Shown: one piece after another, positions 14,689 through 22,475 of the stretch
Layout of the letters: every line of letters starts with the position of its first letter
Numbering within the stretch: position 1 is the first letter of the stretch
Assembly: GCA_002358555.1 (NCBI GenBank)
Contig: DEPC01000023.1
Location: 1 to 30,585, forward strand
DNA: 30,585 nucleotides
Origin: Hungatella sp. UBA3402
GTDB taxonomy: Bacteria > Bacillota > Clostridia > Lachnospirales > Lachnospiraceae
Reading direction: 5' to 3'
The notes under the pieces: model-generated
Told to the model about the DNA's origin: nothing
What the model saw: only the letters and a program-made list of their open reading frames with translations
The model's database searches: none
Translations under genes and position numbers: made by a program

Positions 14689-15212
14689 GTCCGCATCCAA
14701 TCTATACTCCAAAACTTTTAGATGGGTTGAGGGAAAGAGAGGTTCAAGTCACATTTTTCCTTATTGGACAAAATATTGATGGCAATGAAGATATTATCCG
14801 GCAGATGAAAGAAGATGGACATTTGATTGGCAATCACAGTCAGAATCATATGCAGCTTACAAAAGAGCAGTCAAAAGAAGCATGTGACCAGATTAACCGA
14901 ACCAATGAAAAGATTAAAAGTATTACAGGGGAGCAACCAGAATATGTTCGTCCTCCTTATGGCTCTTGGAGTGAAGAACTTGAATGTATTGTGCCTATGA
15001 GAGTAGTTTTGTGGAATGTAGACCCTTTAGATTGGAAAACTCAGAATACAAATAAGATTGTTCGACATATTGTAAGTCATGCAGAGGATGGAAGTATTGT
15101 CCTGCTTCATGATGTTTATGAGACATCTGTGGAAGCAGCTTTAGAAGTGATTGATGCTCTCACGAAAGAAGGATATCATTTTGTGACTGTAGATGAATTG
15201 CTGATTGAATAA
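14682..15212 (+). pseudogene. 3' part of interrupted polysaccharide deacetylase
   Basis: From the core repeat on, the frame encodes DDGPHPIYTPKLLDGL and the rest of a NodB-type carbohydrate esterase family 4 domain. Motif 2 is GNHSQNH, motif 3 RPPYGSW, motif 4 DPLDW and motif 5 IVLLHD. The family removes N-acetyl groups from peptidoglycan or other amino-sugar polymers using a metal bound by motif 1 Asp and the motif 2 His residues. The open frame can be extended upstream to 14646, but that part is element sequence and a TTG codon without a ribosome site, so no separate gene is proposed. With 4616-4828 it forms a complete gene. Size and single N-terminal anchor resemble sporulation deacetylases of the PdaA/PdaB kind, but no subfamily can be fixed. 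Confidence 0.88.
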
Positions 15213-15225
15213 TATATCGATTCAG

Positions 15226-15276
15226 AAGTATGAAAAGAGAGGAATTTTGGGAATTCCTAAAAAATAGCTTTTCTTT
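15226..15276 (+). terminator. Terminator-like hairpin after the deacetylase gene
   Basis: GGAATT (15241-15246) pairs with AATTCC (15252-15257). An outer helix GAAAAG/CTTTTC is possible around it, and the 3' side is T-rich. It lies 28 nt after the deacetylase stop codon. Confidence 0.5.
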
Positions 15277-15291
15277 TCCTCCAATATGGTC

Positions 15292-15440
15292 TATAATAAA
15301 ATCGAATGATGCAGGCAGCCAGATGAGCTGCAGCTCTAAAGTTCAAGAACATTTCGTTTATTCCTAGTTCAAAGGAACAACCCCTGAACGAGAACCAAAC
15401 AGAATAATATATCTTGAGTAGTGAAAAAAGGAGAGAACAT
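15292..15440 (+). promoter_or_regulatory. Leader region of rho
   Basis: TATAAT at 15292-15297 may be the -10 box; no convincing -35 is seen. The following leader of about 140 nt can form small hairpins, including GCAGC (15315-15319) with GCTGC (15327-15331), and GTTCAAGAAC at 15341-15350. In several bacteria rho is autoregulated through its leader; that is only an analogy here. Confidence 0.35.
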
Positions 15441-16919
15441 ATGCGTGAAAAATTACAGACGTTACCAGTGGCAGAGTTAAGAGAGTTGGCTAAGTCCCAG
15501 GGAGTGAAAGGAATCAGCGGGATGAAGAAAAGCGACTTAATTGACTTGCTCTGCGAAAAAGATAAAGCAATAGAAGAACAAAAAAAGACAGTAGCATTTC
15601 AGCGCCAAGAACCTATAAAAGAAAGCACACATGAAACTGAGAACAGCAAAGATACTGGGAAAGAGAATCCAAAAGCTGCTGTCAGAACTCAAAATTCAGG
15701 GCAGAATGCAGTTACAGCAGGACAAGGGCAAAAAGTCTATAATCCCGCACCAATTGCAGATGGCCCCCAGGACATGCCAGAGCTGGACAGCGGAATTGAG
15801 GCCAATGGAATTTTGGAGGTTATGCCTGATGGTTTCGGATTTATTCGTTGTGAGAATTTTCTGCCAGGTGAAAATGATGTCTATGTAGCTCCATCTCAGA
15901 TTCGCCGTTTTAATATGAAAACAGGAGATATCATCAGAGGTAATCGAAGAATCAAAGCAGCCACAGAGAAATTTGCTGCATTATTATATGTTACATCAAT
16001 TAACGGCTATGCACCATCAGTGATTGAACGCCGACCGAATTTTGAAGATTTAACTCCCATTTTTCCTAATGTACGTCTTCATATGGAGACAAAAGGAAAA
16101 GTCAACAGTACAGCTATGAGGGTGTTAGATTTGCTAGCTCCTATTGGAAAAGGACAGAGAGGCATGATTGTATCTCCTCCAAAGGCAGGAAAAACCACCC
16201 TATTAAAACAGGTGGCTCAGGCAATCACCACCAATAATCCTGATATCCATCTTATCATTCTCCTTATTGACGAGAGACCAGAGGAAGTAACTGATATCAG
16301 AGAGTCTGTGACTGGAGATAATGTGGAAGTCATCTATTCTACATTCGATGAATTGGCAGACCGTCACAAACGGGTGTCTGAGATGGTGATTGAACGTGCA
16401 AAACGCTTGGTAGAACATGGACGTGATGTTGTAATTCTTTTAGACAGCATCACCCGATTAGCTAGAGCCTACAATTTGGTAGTTCCACCAAGTGGACGTA
16501 CCCTTTCTGGTGGTCTTGACCCAGCAGCCCTCCACATGCCCAAGCGATTCTTTGGAGCAGCCAGGAATATGAGAGAAGGAGGAAGTCTAACGATTCTTGC
16601 CACAGCCCTTGTGGATACAGGAAGCCGAATGGATGATGTAATTTATGAGGAATTTAAAGGAACTGGCAATATGGAACTGGTTCTGGACCGAAAGCTATCT
16701 GAGAAACGAATCTTTCCAGCTATTGATATTTTAAAATCTGGTACAAGAAATGACCACTTGCTGCTAAATGCAGAGGAGAAAGAAGGAGTAGATATTGTCC
16801 GCAAGGCAACAAACAGCTTAAAACCAGAAGATTCTGTAGAAAGGATTCTGGACTTATTTTCTAAAACAAAAACAAATCGAGAATTCATAGACAATGCAAA
16901 AAGAATAAGGGTTTTCTAA
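15441..16919 (+). CDS. rho: Transcription termination factor Rho
   Basis: This 492-residue protein has an N-terminal Rho-N helical domain (REKLQTLPVAELRELAKSQG), a low-complexity Lys/Glu/Gln-rich insert (about 45-105), and an OB-fold RNA-binding domain with DGFGFIRCENFLPG. The RecA-like ATPase has Walker A PPKAGKTT (Lys251), Walker B VVILLDSITRLARAYN and the Arg-rich C-terminus. Rho is a hexameric RNA translocase that ends untranslated transcripts. ATG 15441 is chosen because AAAAGGAGAG lies just upstream; an in-frame TTG at 15414 has no site. The rho-rpmE order is common in Firmicutes. The insert is longer than in E. coli, as usual in Clostridia. Confidence 0.97.
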   Translation: MREKLQTLPVAELRELAKSQGVKGISGMKKSDLIDLLCEKDKAIEEQKKTVAFQRQEPIKESTHETENSKDTGKENPKAAVRTQNSGQNAVTAGQGQKVYNPAPIADGPQDMPELDSGIEANGILEVMPDGFGFIRCENFLPGENDVYVAPSQIRRFNMKTGDIIRGNRRIKAATEKFAALLYVTSINGYAPSVIERRPNFEDLTPIFPNVRLHMETKGKVNSTAMRVLDLLAPIGKGQRGMIVSPPKAGKTTLLKQVAQAITTNNPDIHLIILLIDERPEEVTDIRESVTGDNVEVIYSTFDELADRHKRVSEMVIERAKRLVEHGRDVVILLDSITRLARAYNLVVPPSGRTLSGGLDPAALHMPKRFFGAARNMREGGSLTILATALVDTGSRMDDVIYEEFKGTGNMELVLDRKLSEKRIFPAIDILKSGTRNDHLLLNAEEKEGVDIVRKATNSLKPEDSVERILDLFSKTKTNREFIDNAKRIRVF

Positions 16920-16957
16920 TTTTTTCGATACTTATGGAGATTTTGGGGAAATTATAC

Positions 16958-16986
16958 TTGCATTAAAATTTATTCTATGATATACT
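16958..16986 (+). promoter_or_regulatory. Promoter upstream of rpmE
   Basis: TTGCAT (16958-16963), a 17-bp spacer and TATACT (16981-16986) form a good vegetative promoter 39 bp after the rho stop codon. rpmE and the genes behind it can thus be expressed apart from rho. Confidence 0.7.
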
Positions 16987-17077
16987 AAACAAGCTGTTTC
17001 GTGAAATAACTGCCTGATTTTTAAGATAGGAGGGCAGTTGCTATAAATAGAATAAAAGGATTTGAGAGGTGAAAATC

Positions 17078-17287
17078 ATGAAAGAAGGTATCCATCCAGC
17101 ATACTACCAGGCAAAAGTTACCTGTAACTGCGGGAATGAGTTTGTGACTGGCTCCACCAAGAAGGAAATCCATGTAGAGGTTTGCTCCAAGTGCCATTCA
17201 TTCTATACAGGCCAGCAGAAGGCTGCTGCTGCCCGTGGACGTATTGATAAGTTCAATCGTAAATACGGTGTAAATGCTGGTAAGTAA
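17078..17287 (+). CDS. rpmE: 50S ribosomal protein L31, zinc-binding form
   Basis: This 69-residue protein starts MKEGIHPAYYQAKVTCNCGN. It has CNC and CSKC motifs, the four cysteines that mark the zinc-containing (C+) form of L31, and the conserved FYTGQQK. L31 bridges the two ribosomal subunits at the central protuberance; the C+ form is typical of zinc-replete growth. ATG 17078 is chosen over GTG 17069 because the latter lies within the GAGAGGTG ribosome site. A clear terminator follows. Confidence 0.97.
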   Translation: MKEGIHPAYYQAKVTCNCGNEFVTGSTKKEIHVEVCSKCHSFYTGQQKAAAARGRIDKFNRKYGVNAGK

Positions 17288-17306
17288 TCAGTGTATGACT
17301 AAAAAG

Positions 17307-17351
17307 AGGTTGAGACCTAAGTGGAGACACTTAATGCTCAACCTATTTTTT
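17307..17351 (+). terminator. Terminator after rpmE
   Basis: AGGTTGAG (17307-17314) pairs with CTCAACCT (17337-17344). An inner stem AAGTG-gaga-CACTT stacks inside, and ATTTTTT follows. It is one of the cleanest intrinsic terminators in the window. Confidence 0.85.
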
Positions 17352-17421
17352 CGTTGCAAAATATTAAAAAGAAGGAAACGTATTTCCATTTGGTACAACG
17401 AAAGAGAGGAAAAAAATAAAT

Positions 17422-18372
17422 ATGAAATATTCCGGAATCGGCGGCCAAGCTGTTATTGAAGGAATTATGATGAAAAATAAACAGGAATATGCGATTGCTG
17501 TCCGCAAACCAGACGGACAAATTGAAGTAAAAAAGGACCAATACATTAGCATGACAGATAAGGTAAAATTTTTTTCTTTACCTTTTGTAAGAGGGGTATT
17601 CAATTTTATAGATTCTATGGTTCTAGGTATGAAGACTTTAACCTTTTCAGCGAGCTTTTTTGAAGATTATGAAGAGGAAGAAGGAGAACCTACAAAATTT
17701 GAGAAGTGGCTGGACGATAAATTCGGGGAGAAGCTGGAAAAGGCCATGATGCCAGCAGTAATGGCGTTTTCAGTGGTAGCTGCTGTTGTTATATTTATGT
17801 TGCTTCCTCTGTGGCTCAGCAGTCTTTTGCGTCCTATGGTTGCTTCTGATACTTTGATGGCATTTTTAGAAGGAGTAATTCGCCTGGCTATTTTTATCTG
17901 TTATATCAAGGTGGTTTCCAATATGGAAGATATTCGCCGTACCTTTATGTACCATGGCGCAGAACATAAATGTATCAACTGTATTGAACATGGTATGGAA
18001 TTGAATGTAGAGAATGTCAGAGCAAGTTCTAAGCAGCATAAGCGGTGTGGCACCAGCTTTTTGATTATAGTGATGATGATTAGCATTTTATTTTTCATGA
18101 TAGTTCGTGTGGAAGGATTTTTTCCCAAAATGCTGAGCAGGATTATTTTGATTCCTGTTATTGCAGGGGTTTCTTATGAATTTTTGCGGATTGCAGGCAG
18201 AAGTGATTCAGCTATTGTTAATTTGTTGAGCAAGCCTGGAATGTGGATGCAGAATATGACCACCAGTGAGCCAGATGACAGCATGATTCAAGTTGCCATC
18301 GCTGCAGTAGAGGCTGTATTTGACTGGAAAGAATATTTAAGGGAGAATTTTCCTGGGCAGGTTTCTGGGTGA
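17422..18372 (+). CDS. yqhQ: DUF1385 membrane protein, YqhQ type
   Basis: This 316-residue protein starts MKYSGIGGQAVIEGIMMKN, the highly conserved N-terminus of the DUF1385/YqhQ family. It has hydrophobic segments at about 112-138, 145-165, 212-235 and 238-258, and the family stretch MYHGAEHKCINCIEHG between them with its His/Cys residues. The biochemical function of the family is not established. In Clostridia it commonly sits between rpmE and prmC-prfA, as here. The ATG follows GAGAGG with a somewhat long spacing. The next gene starts 29 nt after its stop, so it is probably co-transcribed with prmC and prfA. Confidence 0.88.
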   Translation: MKYSGIGGQAVIEGIMMKNKQEYAIAVRKPDGQIEVKKDQYISMTDKVKFFSLPFVRGVFNFIDSMVLGMKTLTFSASFFEDYEEEEGEPTKFEKWLDDKFGEKLEKAMMPAVMAFSVVAAVVIFMLLPLWLSSLLRPMVASDTLMAFLEGVIRLAIFICYIKVVSNMEDIRRTFMYHGAEHKCINCIEHGMELNVENVRASSKQHKRCGTSFLIIVMMISILFFMIVRVEGFFPKMLSRIILIPVIAGVSYEFLRIAGRSDSAIVNLLSKPGMWMQNMTTSEPDDSMIQVAIAAVEAVFDWKEYLRENFPGQVSG

Positions 18373-18401
18373 TTTAGAGCAACTGAAAGGATTGTCACAA
18401 A

Positions 18402-19274
18402 ATGACATTGGAGGAGCTATTAAAGGAAGGAATAAGGCAGTTAATGGAAGCACAGGCTCCAGAAGCTAAATTGGATGCCCAGATGCTTTTACAGGAAGCA
18501 TTTGGGCTTGATATGGTACATTTTCTTATGAATCGTAGGAAGCCTTTGGAAGAGAGTCAGACTGTCCAGGAAGCAATGGAAGTTTACAAGGAAATGATTC
18601 AAAAGCGATGTAAGAGAATTCCTCTCCAGTATATTTTGGGCACTCAGGAATTTATGGGCCTAACCTTTGAGGTAAATGGTCATGTATTGATTCCTCGACA
18701 GGATACAGAAACCTTGGTGGAGACAGTTTTAGAGGAACAGAAAGACAAGAATAAAAAAGTACTTGACTTATGCACTGGCTCTGGTTGTATTGCTGTCAGC
18801 TTGGCAGCTTTGGGGGGTTATAAAGAGGTAACTGCTACAGATTTATCGCAGGAGGCTTTGAAGGTTGCAAAAAGAAATGCCAACCGTCTTTTGGAAGAAA
18901 ACTATCTCTGTTTAAGACAAGGAGATTTATTCCATGCCTTACTGCCAGGAGAAACCTATGATATATTGACGTGTAACCCACCTTACATTCCTACAGAAAT
19001 TATCAAAGAATTACAGCCAGAAGTGAAGAATTATGAGCCTTTTATGGCATTGGATGGCCATGGCGATGGTTTGGAATTCTATCGCCAGATTGCAGACCAG
19101 GCAAGAGATTGGCTGAATCCATCAGGCTGGATTTATCTTGAGATTGGATATGACCAGGCAAATGCAGTTAGCAGTCTTTTGGAGAAGGCTGGATTTGACA
19201 ATATTAAAGTAATTAAGGATGCTCCAGGGCTGGACAGAGTGGTCTGTGGAGAATCTATTATCAGAAAAAGATAA
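18402..19274 (+). CDS. prmC: Release factor glutamine methyltransferase
   Basis: This 290-residue protein has an N-terminal helical domain (about 1-80), the SAM-binding motif VLDLCTGSGCIAVSLA (about 119-134) and the catalytic NPPYIP motif (Asn192 to Pro197). PrmC methylates the Gln of the GGQ motif in peptide chain release factors, which raises termination efficiency. Its natural substrate is encoded immediately downstream: the stop codon is 10 nt before the prfA start, a conserved pairing. The ATG at 18402 follows AAAGGATT. Confidence 0.95.
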   Translation: MTLEELLKEGIRQLMEAQAPEAKLDAQMLLQEAFGLDMVHFLMNRRKPLEESQTVQEAMEVYKEMIQKRCKRIPLQYILGTQEFMGLTFEVNGHVLIPRQDTETLVETVLEEQKDKNKKVLDLCTGSGCIAVSLAALGGYKEVTATDLSQEALKVAKRNANRLLEENYLCLRQGDLFHALLPGETYDILTCNPPYIPTEIIKELQPEVKNYEPFMALDGHGDGLEFYRQIADQARDWLNPSGWIYLEIGYDQANAVSSLLEKAGFDNIKVIKDAPGLDRVVCGESIIRKR

Positions 19275-19284
19275 GGAGGCTGCC

Positions 19285-20358
19285 ATGTTTGACCGGTTAG
19301 ATGATATACTCATCCACTATGAAGAATTGATGTTAGAATTGAACAGTCCTGCTGTGGCTGAGGATCAGAATCGTTTTCGTAAGCTTATGAAAGAGCAAGC
19401 TGACCTTGCACCCATTGTAGAAGCTTACAAACAGTATAAAAAGTCAAAACAGGATATTGAAGACAGTATTGCTCTTTTGGAAGAAGAAAATGATGAGGAA
19501 ATGAGAGAGTTAGCCAAAGAGGAGCTTTCTGATGCCAGAAAACGGGTAGAGGAGCTAGAACAGCAGTTAAAGATTCTTCTTCTGCCCAAAGACCCCAATG
19601 ATGATAAGAATATTATTTTGGAGATTCGTGCCGGAGCTGGAGGAGATGAAGCTGCCTTATTTGCAGCAGAACTCTATCGGATGTATGTAAATTATGCAGA
19701 GAGCCACCACTGGAAAGTGGAAATCATCAATGTCAATGAAAATGGAATCGGTGGTTTCAAGGAAGTCATTGCCATGGTTACTGGAAAGGGTGCGTATTCC
19801 AAATTAAAATATGAAAGTGGTGTTCATCGGGTACAGCGTGTACCAGAAACAGAAAGTGGCGGCAGAATACACACCTCCACAGCTACAGTGGCAGTGATGC
19901 CAGAAGCAGAAGAAGTAGATGTACAGATTGATATGAAGGATTGCCGTATTGATGTAATGCGTGCTTCTGGAAATGGAGGTCAATGTGTCAACACCACAGA
20001 CTCTGCAGTGCGTTTGACTCATATCCCTACAGGGATTGTGATTTATAGCCAGACAGAAAAATCCCAACTTCAAAATAAAGAAAAGGCATTTCGGCTGCTT
20101 CGCTCTAAATTGTATGATATAGAGTTGGAGAAGAGGCAAAATTCTGAGGCGCAAGAGAGAAGGAGCCAGATTGGGACAGGAGATCGCTCTGAGAAGATTC
20201 GTACCTATAATTTCCCACAAGGACGCGTTACAGAACATAGGATTAAATTGACTTTGTATAAAATTGAAGCGGTGATGAATGGAGATATTCAGGAAATTAT
20301 TGACAGTTTGATTGCAGCAGACCAGGCAGCAAGGTTGGCGAAGATGAGTGAAGAATAA
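19285..20358 (+). CDS. prfA: Peptide chain release factor 1
   Basis: This 357-residue protein has the GGQ motif at 231-233 (SGNGGQCVNTTDSAVR) and a stop-codon recognition tripeptide of the RF1 PxT type (Pro187-Glu-Thr189 in RVPETESGG), so it reads UAA and UAG. ATG 19285 is chosen because AAGGAGG lies 8 nt upstream; an in-frame upstream start at 19219 is inside prmC. The length matches RF1 exactly. A long inverted repeat ends the operon. Confidence 0.97.
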   Translation: MFDRLDDILIHYEELMLELNSPAVAEDQNRFRKLMKEQADLAPIVEAYKQYKKSKQDIEDSIALLEEENDEEMRELAKEELSDARKRVEELEQQLKILLLPKDPNDDKNIILEIRAGAGGDEAALFAAELYRMYVNYAESHHWKVEIINVNENGIGGFKEVIAMVTGKGAYSKLKYESGVHRVQRVPETESGGRIHTSTATVAVMPEAEEVDVQIDMKDCRIDVMRASGNGGQCVNTTDSAVRLTHIPTGIVIYSQTEKSQLQNKEKAFRLLRSKLYDIELEKRQNSEAQERRSQIGTGDRSEKIRTYNFPQGRVTEHRIKLTLYKIEAVMNGDIQEIIDSLIAADQAARLAKMSEE

Positions 20359-20392
20359 AATAATGGTTTAACTCGTATTTCTTCTCTGTAGT

Positions 20393-20455
20393 ACTAGAGA
20401 GTATCTAAAAACTGTAATATATCTGTCACAAGACAGTTTTTAGACACTCTCTAGT
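20393..20455. terminator. Long inverted repeat between convergent genes
   Basis: The arms 20393-20415 and 20433-20455 are complementary at 22 of 23 positions with a 17-nt loop. The inner ends carry AAAAA on one strand and TTTTT on the other. Lying between prfA and the convergent reductase gene, it probably terminates both transcripts. The perfection of the stem is greater than a terminator needs, so a miniature-element origin is also possible. Confidence 0.65.
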
Positions 20456-20509
20456 GCAATAAGTCTTATTAAATATAAATAGTCTTTCTATGCAAAAACA
20501 TGGCAATCT

Positions 20510-22360
20510 CTATTCATTTTTTGCAGCATTTTCTCCTGCAATCCGTCCAAATACCGTAATATCTGCAATGGCATCAGAGCCAAGACGGTTTGTTCCATGG
20601 ATATCTCCGGTAACTTCGCCTGCTGCATACAGTCCAGGAATTACTTCATTGTTGGTATCCAGTACTTGAGCGTTGGTGTTAATCTTTAGGCCACCCATAG
20701 TGTGATGGATAGCTGGAGTAGTTTTCATGATGTAGTAAGGACCATCAGTAAAGGCGGTTAATTCTCCACGCTTATTGAATTCCAAATCCTTTCCATCTGC
20801 ACAGTATTGATTATAGCGGTCAATCGTATCCTGCAATTCTGCTGCATCAATGCCAAAATGAGCAGCAGCTTCTTCTACAGTATCAGCTTTTACAAGGATT
20901 CCTCTTTCAATCAGATTATCATATTCTTTCTTGTGGCTGGCATTAACACCAGAAGCCTGCATACTGGCTTCGTCCCAGAACATATAGGATACGCCGCCTG
21001 TCTGCTGAGTGACAGCCAGAGAGATAACATCACGTCGTTCCAGTTCTTCTACAAAACGCTTTCCTTCCAAATTTACTAAAATAGCACGGCCTTCCAGACG
21101 TACATCGCCTACATAGAGAAGAGTTCCTGTTTCTGGGTCACAGGTGGGATAAGTCTGGATATATTGCATATCCACTGTCTGAGCACCAAGCGCTTCAGCC
21201 ATAGTTATGCCATCCCCTGTGCTGCCAACAGAGTTGGTAGAAAGGATTTTCTCGTCCATCTGTGGGTTGTTTGCAATACGCATTTCCAAATTGGATCCAA
21301 ATCCTCCGGTAGCCAAGACAACACTTTTAGAGGCATTGTAAGTAATTTCTTTTCCATCAGATTCAGCCTTTACACCAGTAACCTTTCCATTTTCTTGAAT
21401 CAGTTCTACTGCAGGGGTGTTTGTATGGATTTCTACACCCAAGGATTCAGCTTTAGCCTGAAGCTTTTCAATGAGTTCCACACCACTGGCATTTAAAGGG
21501 ACCAGAGAACGTTTTACAGAATGTCCACCAAAGAACAGCATATAGTCTTCAAACTGTACTTTTACGTCATCTCTAAGCCAAATAGCTGCATCCATTGCAT
21601 TGTCTGCCAGAACACGCACCAGTTCGGGGTCATTTTCATTGTCTCCTCCGGTTAAGATATCCTGATAGAATTGTTCAGCACTGTCTTCAATTCCTTCGCC
21701 TTCCTGAAGCCAGTTGCCAGGGGCAGCCATTTCACCTCCAGAAATTAAAGTATTTCCACCAGTATTGTTCATTTTTTCAAGGACAATAACCTTTGCTCCA
21801 TTCTCGGCTGCTGTAATAGCTGCAGTAAGTCCAGCACCGCCTGCACCTACTACGATTACATCTGCATCATAACGGTCAGCTTTTTCATCGGAAGCAGGTG
21901 CCTCCTTGGCAATCAGCAGCTCAGAGGAGGCGCCAGTCTTTTCAAAAGCATTGGCCACAGCCTGAAGAAATCCGGTTGAGGAGAGGGTGGCACCAGAAAC
22001 CATATCTACATCAATCTGATTTGTGTCAATCATTGTCTGGCGCAGACTGTCCATAGCATCTGCATATCCTGGAGTTTCTTGATGTTCTACAACTACGATG
22101 TCAGCAATTTCGGAGTTTTTGATTGTAAGCTCTACTTTGATAGTACCACCTTTTCCTGTACCTTCACCTTCATAGGTTCCATCGGCAATCCCTGTTTGTG
22201 GAGCTTTGGTTTCTGCTGCGGTTGTGGTTTCAGCAACCGTAGTGGTAGGAGCAACGGTTGTTGTAGCAGGAGCAGATGTCTCATTGCCTGCAGAGCCAGA
22301 GCATGCAGTAAGAGAAGCAACCAAAACTGAGCTTAAGAGAATAGCTGTTAATTTTTTCAT
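20510..22360 (-). CDS. Secreted lipoprotein flavin reductase (FMN-binding plus FAD domain)
   Basis: This 616-residue protein has a lipoprotein signal peptide (lipobox LTAC, Cys20) and a Thr/Ala/Pro-rich linker to about residue 55. An FMN-binding domain (about 58-145) contains SGATLSST, close to the motif where flavin transferase attaches FMN to Thr. A flavocytochrome c/fumarate-reductase FAD domain begins DVIVVGAGGAGLTAAITAAE at about 159 and ends with GLYAAGEVTGDIHGTNRLG. No heme motif is present. Known relatives are extracellular reductases fed electrons by membrane flavoproteins, using fumarate, urocanate or other enoates. The substrate here is unknown. It is divergent from a sensor kinase/AraC regulator pair that probably controls it. 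ATG follows GGAGGG. Confidence 0.9.
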   Translation of the reverse strand: MKKLTAILLSSVLVASLTACSGSAGNETSAPATTTVAPTTTVAETTTAAETKAPQTGIADGTYEGEGTGKGGTIKVELTIKNSEIADIVVVEHQETPGYADAMDSLRQTMIDTNQIDVDMVSGATLSSTGFLQAVANAFEKTGASSELLIAKEAPASDEKADRYDADVIVVGAGGAGLTAAITAAENGAKVIVLEKMNNTGGNTLISGGEMAAPGNWLQEGEGIEDSAEQFYQDILTGGDNENDPELVRVLADNAMDAAIWLRDDVKVQFEDYMLFFGGHSVKRSLVPLNASGVELIEKLQAKAESLGVEIHTNTPAVELIQENGKVTGVKAESDGKEITYNASKSVVLATGGFGSNLEMRIANNPQMDEKILSTNSVGSTGDGITMAEALGAQTVDMQYIQTYPTCDPETGTLLYVGDVRLEGRAILVNLEGKRFVEELERRDVISLAVTQQTGGVSYMFWDEASMQASGVNASHKKEYDNLIERGILVKADTVEEAAAHFGIDAAELQDTIDRYNQYCADGKDLEFNKRGELTAFTDGPYYIMKTTPAIHHTMGGLKINTNAQVLDTNNEVIPGLYAAGEVTGDIHGTNRLGSDAIADITVFGRIAGENAAKNE

Positions 22361-22397
22361 AGATTCCCTCCTTAGATTGTTATTTATGTAACAGAAA

Positions 22398-22412
22398 TAT
22401 TATAGTATAATA
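22398..22412. promoter_or_regulatory. Palindromic shared -10 region of divergent genes
   Basis: TATTATAGTATAATA is a perfect palindrome with 7-bp arms around a central G. It supplies a TATAAT-like -10 on both strands in the 115-bp gap between the reductase and the kinase gene. Neither direction has a good -35, which suggests activator-dependent expression, perhaps by the adjacent AraC-type regulator. Confidence 0.45.
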
Positions 22413-22475
22413 GACCAAAAATGTATTTGGAGTATTTTTCCTAAATTTGTACTTTTACGAACTCAAGGAGGATTT

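Noticed and set aside
14646..15212. Deacetylase fragment as an independent gene from TTG 14646
   Set aside because: The TTG is inside the third recombinase gene with no ribosome site, and the first 12 codons are element sequence. The reading frame makes sense only when joined to 4616-4828.
19972..19995. Cys after GGQ in release factor 1 as an anomaly
   Set aside because: The GGQ itself is intact and the position after it varies in the family, so it is not evidence of altered function.
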